Assembly (NCBI GenBank): GCA_023382675.1
Contig: JAHDWN010000013.1
Location: 89,132-153,131 of the forward strand
Direction of reading: 5' to 3'
DNA: 64,000 nucleotides
Origin: Anaerolineae bacterium
GTDB taxonomy: Bacteria; Chloroflexota; Anaerolineae; Aggregatilineales; Phototrophicaceae
Each line of letters opens with the position of its first letter. The stretch's first letter is position 1. A program made the translations under genes and the position numbers. Of this stretch, positions 53,240 to 61,207 are shown piece by piece. The notes beneath the pieces were generated by a model. That model saw only the letters and a list, made by a program, of their open reading frames with translations. It did not search any database and was not told where the DNA came from.

Positions 53240-53974
53240 ATGACGGAAGTATGTAGCGCCCCCCCACCATTGAGCGACGAAGCTCTTTCGTTGGCTCTAG
53301 ATGGTTTGGCGGATGAAGCAACGCTGAAGCATCTCGCAGCATGTCATGGTTGCAGTACTCGGCTAGCTGATATGAAATATCTTGAGGACGCGCTCATGAC
53401 GAGACTAGAGCGTTTTGACTGTCCTCCCGCACAGCGGTTGGTCGATTACCAGTTTGGGATACTCGACGCGACCACAGCAGCAGAGGTGCGTTTGCATCTC
53501 GCACGCTGTCCGCGCTGCCAGGATGAACTGGCTCTTCTTGATCCATTCCTGACCGACGTAACGGATACCGCTCAACTGGCAGAAGTCGAACGGTCAGATG
53601 CGCCCAATGTGATCCGCCCACCACGCCAATACTGGCAAGTCACCGAAGTCACAATGACTGGTACCCTGCGCATGGCGCGCGGACTGGACACCGAAACCGA
53701 GCGGACTGGGCACGCTCGCAGTGCAACCGTCTACCTGGAAGCCGAACTGCGCAAGCAAGGCGCACGACTGAAAGGTCAGGTAATCGACACTACGGTTGAC
53801 TGGGCTGGTGCGTTGGCGGAATTGTGGCAGGCGGGGATGATGCGGCGAGTGCATGTTCTGGACGATATGTGTGAATTCAACTTTGATTTGGCCGACGAGT
53901 CACCCGTCAGTCTCTTTATAACTGCTCTCAGTGGTGTGACCGTAGCCATCGAGAAATTGAGCCTAATTCAATAG
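53240..53974 (+). CDS. Soluble protein with two zinc-finger anti-sigma (ZAS/HC2) modules
   Basis: The 244-residue protein carries two HxxxCxxC modules: 'LKHLAACHGCSTRL' (about residues 29-42) and 'LHLARCPRCQDEL' (about 84-96), each in a short helical domain like those of zinc-binding anti-sigma factors. Unlike most, it has no membrane span. Residues about 130-244 form a beta-rich domain ('YWQVTEVTMTGTLRMARGLD', 'MCEFNFDLADESPVSLFITA') resembling a carboxypeptidase-regulatory-like sandwich. The likely role is to bind and hold the sigma-like protein encoded just upstream until released. It precedes the CHAT gene by 57 bases; it is therefore a candidate substrate of the CHAT or subtilase protease. 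Confidence 0.75.
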   Translation: MTEVCSAPPPLSDEALSLALDGLADEATLKHLAACHGCSTRLADMKYLEDALMTRLERFDCPPAQRLVDYQFGILDATTAAEVRLHLARCPRCQDELALLDPFLTDVTDTAQLAEVERSDAPNVIRPPRQYWQVTEVTMTGTLRMARGLDTETERTGHARSATVYLEAELRKQGARLKGQVIDTTVDWAGALAELWQAGMMRRVHVLDDMCEFNFDLADESPVSLFITALSGVTVAIEKLSLIQ

Positions 53975-54031
53975 CCGTAAGCCGTTCACACGGCCCACTA
54001 ACTACATCCATATCGATGAAGAAGGGGCAGA

Positions 54032-56887
54032 ATGAACGAGGAAAAACCGGTGCTGGAGCCGGAACATCTTGCCGACTGGTTGGCCGAGCGTTTCAAGGCC
54101 GAAGCTGATCGCCACTGGTGGATCGATCCGCGCGCGTCACTTTGTTTCGCCGCCGCCAATGTGCAATTGGGAGATGCCTTACGACAGCCTGCCATCACCG
54201 CATTGGGCGCGATGTCGCGCGGAGACGCGCTCAAACTCTTGAATCGCCGTTTCGAAGCCTGGACAACACTCGAACAGGCCGGTGAACTCTACCTCTCGGC
54301 TGGCGATGAAATCGGCTGGGCGCGCACACGCATCGGCAAACTGGCGGTTTGCGTCCAGATCAACCGTGTTGAAGAAGCTATGCGCGATGCCTATACCGCA
54401 CGCGCAATCTTCACCCGACACAGCGATTGGGAACGCGCTCTGCGCCTGGACATCAACTGTGCACTCGCGGAAAGCCTGCTTGGCAATCACGATTCATCAC
54501 TGGCGCTATACCAGCGCGCGCTCAAAACAGCACAGGATTTAGGCAAAGCTGGCGAAAGTTATCGCGGCCTCCTTCACATCAATGTCGGTTATGCCCAACA
54601 AGGCCTGGGAGAACTCCGTGAAGCGCTCGCGCAGTACCGGCAGGCGCATACCTACTGGGAGGCGCAGGGCAACAGCGTAGGCGTCGTCATGGCGGATTTC
54701 AACATCGCCAGCATCGCTCAGGCACAAGGCCACTACCGAGATGCCTTACGCGTGTTGTATCGCATTCACGAACCGCTGCGAAAGCACTATGAATCCGAGG
54801 CGGATAGTGCTCAGCGCACCTTGATCGAATGCTATCTCCATCTCAATCGCTTCGACGATGCACGCGATCTAGCAAACGCTATCATCCAGCGAGCGTCCGC
54901 AGAAACTGCGCCGTACTTACGTGCCATTACGCTTATCCAACTCGCCATCGCCGAGGCCGGTCTCGCCGAGTTCGATGCGGCACTGGCTGCCCTTGAACAG
55001 GCAGAGCCGTTGTTGGAAGCGTTGAATGCCACGACGTGGCACTCTATTCTGCGCTTACGGCGCGCGCAAATTTACTGGATGCAGGCCGAGCTCCCTGCTG
55101 CTCACGCCGAAATCGAGCGCGCAGTAAACGAATTTGTCGTCAGTGGGCAGCGCGTCTATCTAGCACAGGCCTACTTGCTTCGCGGCCAGATTGCCCTGGC
55201 GGAAGGGGACCTGCCAGCTGCGCGTGCATCCGGCAAATTGGCGCATAGCATTGGACGTACCCTGCGCGATCCAAACCTGACTTACCACGTTCACATGCTG
55301 TTTGGAGAAATCGGAGAGACAGAGCAGCACACGCAAACAGCACTGCGCCATTACCGCGCCGCCGCCGCGCTGGTCGAGCGTGTGCAGCGCCGCCTGATCC
55401 TGACGCTGCGACCCGGCTTCTTGGGCGATAAACAGGATGCCCTGAACGCGCTCCTGCGCATCTATCTTCAATCAGGCGCTGTGGAGGAAGCATTCATCAC
55501 CCTGGAGCGAGCCAAGGCACAGGTCTGGTTCAGTTACCTGAGCCAACGTGATCAATTGCGCTGGCTCCGCGATGACCCGGAAACCCAGCCACTGATAGAA
55601 GAACTCAGCCAGCTCCGAGAGGAACACCATTGGTTTTACCGTGTCGCCTCGGATCAGGTTTTCCGCGAACAACAACACGCGGTGATCTTGCCGGAACAGG
55701 CAGCACACGAAGCGGCCATCCGCGAAGAACGGATGCGCAACCTTACGGAACAGCTCTATCTGCTCAGCGCTCAGCGCGACATCAGTCCTGCGCCGGCGCT
55801 GAATGTCGCCGATATGCGGCGCTGCCTGAATGAATCTACACGCCTGGTCGCCTACTACAATGACGGCGCGCGTTTATGGGCGTTTGTCCTCAGCCGTACA
55901 AACATCGAAGTCTGCGCCCTGCCAGAGTCTGTGCAGTTCATCGACCAGCTCCTGGAGAAAATGCAGGCAAACATTGGTCGCGCGCTTCGTGCGGGCGCAG
56001 AATCGACGGACGCTACAGTACTGCACAAGTTCTTCCGCGACATCAGCCTCAAACTGCATAAGGCACTCATTGCGCCGCTGGCTGCCAGCCTGGAAGGCTG
56101 CGCGCGGCTTGTCGTCGTACCGTATGGCTCGCTGCATTATCTCCCCTTCCACTTGCTTTACTCCGGTGACGACTACCTGATCGAGCAAATGGAAGTCGTT
56201 GTCTTGCCCACCGCAGGATTGATCATGCGCCGTGCCCCGGTCCGGCCTCCCGGCGCGTTGGCTCTGGCACACCACTGGGAAGGACGCCTGGCGTATACCC
56301 GTGAAGAATCCGAGCGAGTCGTTAAGCGATTGGGCGGCAGCCTCTATGCTGACGCAAAAGCCAATCGAGATGCGCTTCGGGCTGCACCGTGTCAGGTGCT
56401 GCATCTCGCCGCGCACGGGCAGTACCGGATCGACCAGCCGGACTTTTCCCACATTCTGCTAGAGGATGGGCCGCTCTACACCGACGATCTTGTGCAGAAC
56501 GACTTGAGCTACGAACTGGTGACGCTCAGTGCCTGCGAGACAGGACGCAGCCGCATTACCGCCGGTGACGAACTGGTCGGCCTGGGGCGAGGCTTCTTAT
56601 TTGCAGGTGCCGGGGCTTTAATTGGTAGTCTGTGGCGTGTCAACGATGCACTGACCCTCGATCTGATGGACACGCTTTACGATCACCTCCGTGCCGGCGC
56701 ATCTAAAGCCGCCGCGATGCGCGGGGCGCAGCTTGCGCTCCTGCGCGCACGACCGGGATTGCACCCTGCCTTCTGGGGTGCCTTCGAGCTTATCGGCAAC
56801 GCCGATCCGCTGACTTATATCGAGCATAAAACCGAACTTCAGGAGGAGGTCGAAGATGGCTACAGTGAGGTATTTCACGCACAATGA
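54032..56887 (+). CDS. TPR-CHAT (caspase-like) protease
   Basis: The 951-residue protein has an N-terminal helical part with TPR-type repeats (about 45-500, including 'LLHINVGYAQQGLGELREAL' and 'MADFNIASIAQAQGHYRDAL'), a linker helix region (500-640) and a C-terminal CHAT domain (about 650-935). The caspase-like dyad is intact: His795 in 'HLAAHGQYR' and Cys835 in 'TLSACETGRS'. CHAT proteins are cysteine proteases held inactive by TPR-type sensors and activated by partners. No signal peptide or span is present, so it is cytoplasmic. The stop lies 32 bases inside the next gene, coupling translation of the two proteases. Confidence 0.92.
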   Translation: MNEEKPVLEPEHLADWLAERFKAEADRHWWIDPRASLCFAAANVQLGDALRQPAITALGAMSRGDALKLLNRRFEAWTTLEQAGELYLSAGDEIGWARTRIGKLAVCVQINRVEEAMRDAYTARAIFTRHSDWERALRLDINCALAESLLGNHDSSLALYQRALKTAQDLGKAGESYRGLLHINVGYAQQGLGELREALAQYRQAHTYWEAQGNSVGVVMADFNIASIAQAQGHYRDALRVLYRIHEPLRKHYESEADSAQRTLIECYLHLNRFDDARDLANAIIQRASAETAPYLRAITLIQLAIAEAGLAEFDAALAALEQAEPLLEALNATTWHSILRLRRAQIYWMQAELPAAHAEIERAVNEFVVSGQRVYLAQAYLLRGQIALAEGDLPAARASGKLAHSIGRTLRDPNLTYHVHMLFGEIGETEQHTQTALRHYRAAAALVERVQRRLILTLRPGFLGDKQDALNALLRIYLQSGAVEEAFITLERAKAQVWFSYLSQRDQLRWLRDDPETQPLIEELSQLREEHHWFYRVASDQVFREQQHAVILPEQAAHEAAIREERMRNLTEQLYLLSAQRDISPAPALNVADMRRCLNESTRLVAYYNDGARLWAFVLSRTNIEVCALPESVQFIDQLLEKMQANIGRALRAGAESTDATVLHKFFRDISLKLHKALIAPLAASLEGCARLVVVPYGSLHYLPFHLLYSGDDYLIEQMEVVVLPTAGLIMRRAPVRPPGALALAHHWEGRLAYTREESERVVKRLGGSLYADAKANRDALRAAPCQVLHLAAHGQYRIDQPDFSHILLEDGPLYTDDLVQNDLSYELVTLSACETGRSRITAGDELVGLGRGFLFAGAGALIGSLWRVNDALTLDLMDTLYDHLRAGASKAAAMRGAQLALLRARPGLHPAFWGAFELIGNADPLTYIEHKTELQEEVEDGYSEVFHAQ

Positions 56888-58772
56888 GGTGCTGTTCCAG
56901 TTTGACGACAGTGCAGGGCGGGACCCGGTAGAACTCGTTGACAGGACACTGGAATTAGCGAATAGTATTGACAGTGGTCTTAGGTTTAAGGCCAGCGACA
57001 ATCGTGGCGACGATGTCATCCGCTTTCGTAAGCCTGACGAAGTATCGAGCGTCCGCAAGTCATACGCCACACTCAAGGACGAGTCTGGGATTGGGGCCAA
57101 GTTGACCCACTTCCTGCGCGATCTACTCCATCAGGAGGCAGAGGAGCAGCAACCTTCGCCGATTGCTTCTGTTCGTTTACACATCGAAGCACCGGCTGTG
57201 AGCAACGAGCCAACCCAGGAAGAAATCGACGAACAGCAAAAGAAAATCGTAGCTTTCCTCGCCAACATAAAAGCGTTGAAAGACAGCGATCGGATCTCCA
57301 GAGATTTGGGCTTCCAATTCGCGTCGCCAAACTGGTTGTTCGTCGGAAAACAAGGGACGATGCCGACAGGTGGGCCGGGAGGCCGTCCATCTCCAGTGCT
57401 ACCGACAGCACAAGGGGTTTTTGAGCAGGCCCGTCATTTTCGGAAAGACGATTTCGATATTCTGCTCTCGATATATGATGGCGTTTTTGGGATTTTCGGT
57501 GTGGCAACGGAAGACCCCGAGCAGATCAACGTCGTCGTTCTTGATACCGCGCACCCCCGCGAGGCAGTGGAAACAGCCTACGAACATTTTGGCAAGAATA
57601 AGCTGCTCCGAGAATTGAGCAAAAAGCTGCACATCACCAATGCACACGAGCTTCAGATAGAGTTCCCGCATAGTGACCCGCGCCCCGATCCGGCACTGAC
57701 CAAGAGCACGCCGCAAACGAAAGCCCAGGAGAAAGCACAAAAAGAAGCAATTGATTATTACAAACGCTATGGCGGCTATCCGATGCCCGATCACGGTCTT
57801 TTCATTGCGGGTATCATTCACGACATCGCGCCGACAGCGAACATCCACCTGGTCGAGGTTCTGAACAATGACGGCTTGGGAACATTGCGCTCGATCATGC
57901 GCGGCCTTTCCGCAATCGAAAGTGGCGAGCTGCTAGGGTCGAATGGCGCTCACCTCATCTTCGATAATCATCCACTGATCGTCAACATGAGTTTTTGTAT
58001 CGATTTTGACATCGGGGAACTCACCCAACCCGTCAAAAAGCCCGCACAAGACAACGCCCCCAATGACAACACATCACCGGCCGAGAATCCGCTTTTCGAA
58101 TATGAGCTGCTCATGTGGTCGCTGCAATCACTGCTGTCTCCGCTGAACCGTTTGCAGGGGCTGCCTCACGACAAGAAAGACCTGTTTGAGGCGATTAAGG
58201 GTGCTAAACGGAGACGGAACGTTGTCCTGATTGCAGCCGCAGGTAATGAAGGCGATCCGGATGAACAGGGGCAGGGCCAGGCTAACCCGGATGAGCCGTC
58301 CACACCAAAAGCCCTCTATCCAGCAGCTTACGATGGTGTTATCGGTGTGGGGGCACTTGACAAAGCTGGTCATCGCGCCTGGTATTCGAACGTAGCTGAT
58401 GACCCGCCTGCCGTGGGTGTTTCAGTCTTTGGCGGTGAGGCACAACCACCCGCCGATAAAACTGAACCAGCTCGTTTACACAGCATGAGCAAAAGTCAGG
58501 ATGCATTGCAGGGACTTTACATCAGCGGGTCTTATCCAGGCGAGGACGGAAAACCAGATCCGAACACCAAAAATGAGAGCGGGTTTGCCTGGTGGTCAGG
58601 TACGTCTTTCGCGACAGCCATTGTAAGCGGTCTCATGGCAAACGTCGCAAAGCGCGGCTTTTCACTCGGCGACGCATGGGTTGATGCAGGAGACTTCATC
58701 GCGTTTGCCACGCTGCTCAACGGAAAAACGTCCGAGGATGAACCGATCCTGCGCATCACTCAAGAGGGGTAA
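56856..58772 (+). CDS. Signal-less subtilisin-like (S8) serine protease
   Basis: The 638-residue protein has an N-terminal ~200-residue region unlike typical pro-domains and an S8 catalytic domain. The triad is visible: Asp230 in 'VVVLDTAHP', His313 in 'DHGLFIAGI' and Ser584 in 'SGTSFATAIVSG', with oxyanion Asn464 in 'AAAGNEGDP'. The His motif reads H-G-L-F-I-A-G instead of the usual H-G-T-H-V-A-G. A long insertion separates Asp and His. No signal peptide is present, so it is probably intracellular. GGAGGAGG lies just before the ATG, inside the end of the CHAT gene. A hairpin terminator follows. It may be activated by, or act on, the same pathway as CHAT. Confidence 0.88.
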   Translation: MATVRYFTHNEVLFQFDDSAGRDPVELVDRTLELANSIDSGLRFKASDNRGDDVIRFRKPDEVSSVRKSYATLKDESGIGAKLTHFLRDLLHQEAEEQQPSPIASVRLHIEAPAVSNEPTQEEIDEQQKKIVAFLANIKALKDSDRISRDLGFQFASPNWLFVGKQGTMPTGGPGGRPSPVLPTAQGVFEQARHFRKDDFDILLSIYDGVFGIFGVATEDPEQINVVVLDTAHPREAVETAYEHFGKNKLLRELSKKLHITNAHELQIEFPHSDPRPDPALTKSTPQTKAQEKAQKEAIDYYKRYGGYPMPDHGLFIAGIIHDIAPTANIHLVEVLNNDGLGTLRSIMRGLSAIESGELLGSNGAHLIFDNHPLIVNMSFCIDFDIGELTQPVKKPAQDNAPNDNTSPAENPLFEYELLMWSLQSLLSPLNRLQGLPHDKKDLFEAIKGAKRRRNVVLIAAAGNEGDPDEQGQGQANPDEPSTPKALYPAAYDGVIGVGALDKAGHRAWYSNVADDPPAVGVSVFGGEAQPPADKTEPARLHSMSKSQDALQGLYISGSYPGEDGKPDPNTKNESGFAWWSGTSFATAIVSGLMANVAKRGFSLGDAWVDAGDFIAFATLLNGKTSEDEPILRITQEG

Positions 58773-58782
58773 CCGTATATCC

Positions 58783-58814
58783 AAGCCGGCAACCGACCAA
58801 GTGATTGCCGGTTT
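58783..58814 (+). terminator. Hairpin terminator after the protease operon
   Basis: A 10-bp stem (58783-58792 with 58805-58814, one G-T pair) with a 12-base loop lies 10 bases after the subtilase stop. The T residues are within the stem's 3' arm, so strength is uncertain. Confidence 0.6.
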
Positions 58815-58855
58815 GGCATGTCTCATGTTGCCTCGAGTCTACCTATCAGTGGCGC

Positions 58856-59608
58856 TCACCCCATCAGCTGCCCGCCATTGACGTGAATCGTCGCGCCGGT
58901 GACATAGCTCGCGGCATCGGACGCCAGGAAGCCGACAACGGCGGCCACCTCTTCGGGACGTCCGAAGCGGCGGATCGGTGTCTGCTTGAGCCATTCCTCC
59001 TGCCGCTTTTCCAGGTGGCCGATGATCATATCGGTCAGAATGCGACCCGGCGCGACCATGTTGACTGTCACGCCCGCAGCGGCGACTTCTTTCGTCAGCG
59101 AATACGTCAGCCCGGCCAACCCGGCCTTTGCCGCCGCATAATGGGCGTTATTGGCCGAACCGGTGTAAGCAGCCTGCGAGGTCATGTTGATGATCCGTCC
59201 CCAGCCGCGCTCAACCATCCCGGGCAGGCACGCACGCGAGCAGCGAAAGGCTGCGCCCAAATGCAGCGCCAATGCCTCATCCAACAACGAGTCGGTCAAC
59301 GCCATAACCGTCGAACTCGCCATATCCCCGGCATTGTTCACCAGGACATCGACACGCCCAAACCGTTCAATAACTGCTTGCACCAACTGCCCTGGCACAT
59401 CTGGAGACGACAGATCGCCCTGGAAAATGGCAGCTCGCCCGCCAGAAGCGATGATCTCGTCAGCGACTGCCTGCGCTGCTTCCGCCTGCGTCCGGTAGTG
59501 GACGGCGACCGCCATCCCTCTGGCAGCCAATTCCAGACAGCACGCCCGCCCGATCCCGCGCGATCCGCCTGTCACCAATGCCACGCGCTGATTGTCTGTG
59601 TCGTTCAT
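58856..59608 (-). CDS. Short-chain dehydrogenase/reductase (FabG-like)
   Basis: The 250-residue protein shows the SDR cofactor motif T-G-x-x-x-G-x-G in 'VALVTGGSRGIGRACCLELA', the N-N-A-G in 'VDVLVNNAGDMA' and the catalytic Y-x-x-x-K in 'NNAHYAAAKAGLAGL', with a C-terminal 'YVTGATIHVNGG' typical of classical SDRs. It should reduce a keto group or oxidise an alcohol with NAD(P). It overlaps the upstream kinase gene by 4 bases (ATGA), so the pair probably acts in one sugar or polyol pathway. Confidence 0.93.
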   Translation of the reverse strand: MNDTDNQRVALVTGGSRGIGRACCLELAARGMAVAVHYRTQAEAAQAVADEIIASGGRAAIFQGDLSSPDVPGQLVQAVIERFGRVDVLVNNAGDMASSTVMALTDSLLDEALALHLGAAFRCSRACLPGMVERGWGRIINMTSQAAYTGSANNAHYAAAKAGLAGLTYSLTKEVAAAGVTVNMVAPGRILTDMIIGHLEKRQEEWLKQTPIRRFGRPEEVAAVVGFLASDAASYVTGATIHVNGGQLMG

Positions 59609-61128
59609 TGTGCCTCCGCTAGTGCGTCGAAGTCTTCGCGTAGATGCTCGTACAAATTGCGAAAAATCGGATACAGATGATCGTAATGTGTCTGGCGCTG
59701 TCTGTCAGGTTCATAGACCGTCTTGATGCGCACCATTTGCTTCAGAGCTATGACCGGATCGTCGTAAATGCCCAGGCCCAGGCCGACCAGAACCGCATCC
59801 CCAAACGGCGCGCCAACCGACGTTTCCGGCAGCAGCACTGGAATGCCTAGCACATCCGCCTTGATCTGATTCCAGAGCCGGTTGCGCGCGCCGCCGCCTA
59901 CGGATCGTATCTCGCGCACCGGGACTCCGGCTTGCCGCGCCACCTCAACGTTATGGCGCAGCGCAAACGCTGTTCCCTCCAGGATTGCGCGGATGACAGC
60001 ACTGCGCGACGTTGCCAGCGACAGGCCGAACAACACGCCACGCGCATTCGTATGCCAGATCGGCGAGCGCTCGCCCATCATGTAGGGCAAAAACAACACC
60101 CCTTCACTGCCCGCCGCGACACCTTCCGCCTCACGCACGAAGATCTCGAATACGTTCTCCTGGAGCCGTTCGCTTTCCAGAAGTTCCCAGTGTCCGAAAT
60201 TGTCGCGAAACCAGTTGACACTTGCGCCTGAAGACACCATCGCGCCCAGAAGCAGATGCAGCCCCGGCAGCGCGTGTGGCATCGCGATGAACGCCGGCTC
60301 AATCACACCGCGCGCGTTTGGCACGAGCAGCACCGTCGATGTGCCCGTCATCTCGGCGGCAGTGCCTTCCTCAGCCACGCCCGCCTCGACCGCCGCCGCC
60401 GCGCCATCCACCGTACCGGCCATGACGGGTGTCCCTGGCCGCAACCCGGTCAATTCGGCAGCAGCGCGCGTGACCTCGCCCTGAATTTGGTGTCCTGGGA
60501 GCACTCGTGGCAATTGAGAGGGATCGACGCCGCAGGCCGCACACAGTGCCGCTGACCACGCACCGGTCGCATAATCCCGAAGCTGAAGCAGCGCCGCATG
60601 AGCATGATCGAGCGTAAACTCACCAGTCAGATGATAGTTGATATAACCCGGTATTTGCAGAAACCAACGTGTTTGGGCGTGCAATTCTGGTTCGTGCTGC
60701 CAGAACCAGCGCATTTTGGCGGCGACATAGAAGGCATCGGGCCGATTGCCTGTGATGCGCGTGATATTTTCTGCGCCGAGCATAGCGCTCATTTGCTCGA
60801 CTTCTGCGTCAGCCCGCCGATCCATCCAGATCAGCGCCGGGCGCAGCGCAGTGCCGTTCGCATCGGTCACGAGCAAGGTCGGGGCTTGTGAACTGACGGC
60901 AACACCGACGATGCGCTCGGCAGCTTGTGAAACAGCAGCAAGCGCGCCGCGTATCGCCGTACACGTTGCTTGCCACCAATCTTCAGGATTCTGCTCGACC
61001 CATCCGGGGTGAAGATGCTGTGTCGGATACTCAATAGCGTTGACGGCTTCCAGGTGTCCTTCCGGCGTAAAAAGCGCGGCTTTGACGCCCGTCGTCCCAA
61101 CGTCGATCCCAAGAAACAACTGCGACAT
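59605..61128 (-). CDS. FGGY-family carbohydrate kinase (xylulokinase-like)
   Basis: The 507-residue protein has both FGGY ATPase halves: phosphate-1 motif 'LFLGIDVGTTGVKAALFTPE' (residues 4-23), the 'WVEQNPEDWW' segment, 'ALIWMDRRADAEVE' with the catalytic Asp region, and 'EIRSVGGGARNRLWNQIKAD' in the C-terminal ATP-binding half. Sequence order and the 'QNPEDWW' box fit xylulokinase-type kinases, but ribulose or erythritol kinases are not excluded. ATG 61128 begins the ATPase motif; the longer frame to 61167 is not needed. It is coupled with the downstream SDR, suggesting pentose or polyol utilisation. Confidence 0.88.
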   Translation of the reverse strand: MSQLFLGIDVGTTGVKAALFTPEGHLEAVNAIEYPTQHLHPGWVEQNPEDWWQATCTAIRGALAAVSQAAERIVGVAVSSQAPTLLVTDANGTALRPALIWMDRRADAEVEQMSAMLGAENITRITGNRPDAFYVAAKMRWFWQHEPELHAQTRWFLQIPGYINYHLTGEFTLDHAHAALLQLRDYATGAWSAALCAACGVDPSQLPRVLPGHQIQGEVTRAAAELTGLRPGTPVMAGTVDGAAAAVEAGVAEEGTAAEMTGTSTVLLVPNARGVIEPAFIAMPHALPGLHLLLGAMVSSGASVNWFRDNFGHWELLESERLQENVFEIFVREAEGVAAGSEGVLFLPYMMGERSPIWHTNARGVLFGLSLATSRSAVIRAILEGTAFALRHNVEVARQAGVPVREIRSVGGGARNRLWNQIKADVLGIPVLLPETSVGAPFGDAVLVGLGLGIYDDPVIALKQMVRIKTVYEPDRQRQTHYDHLYPIFRNLYEHLREDFDALAEAQ

Positions 61129-61177
61129 AAAAAGCCAGACTATCGATGAAGTACTCTGTGGCAACAACAGGTGTGGA

Positions 61178-61207
61178 ATTGTAGCGCTACTGGCATCTAT
61201 GTCACAA
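61178..61207 (-). promoter_or_regulatory. Putative promoter/operator of the kinase-SDR pair
   Basis: On the minus strand TTGTGA (61202-61207), an 18-base spacer and TACAAT (61178-61183) form a promoter that overlaps the end of the upstream gene. A perfect 10-base palindrome GTAGCGCTAC (61181-61190) overlaps the -10, as a repressor site would. Confidence 0.4.

Noticed and set aside
49329..58772. A type III-E CRISPR (Craspase) locus
   Set aside because: There is no CRISPR array, no gRAMP/Cas7-11 gene and no Cas1/Cas2 in the window; only the protease/sigma logic resembles it.
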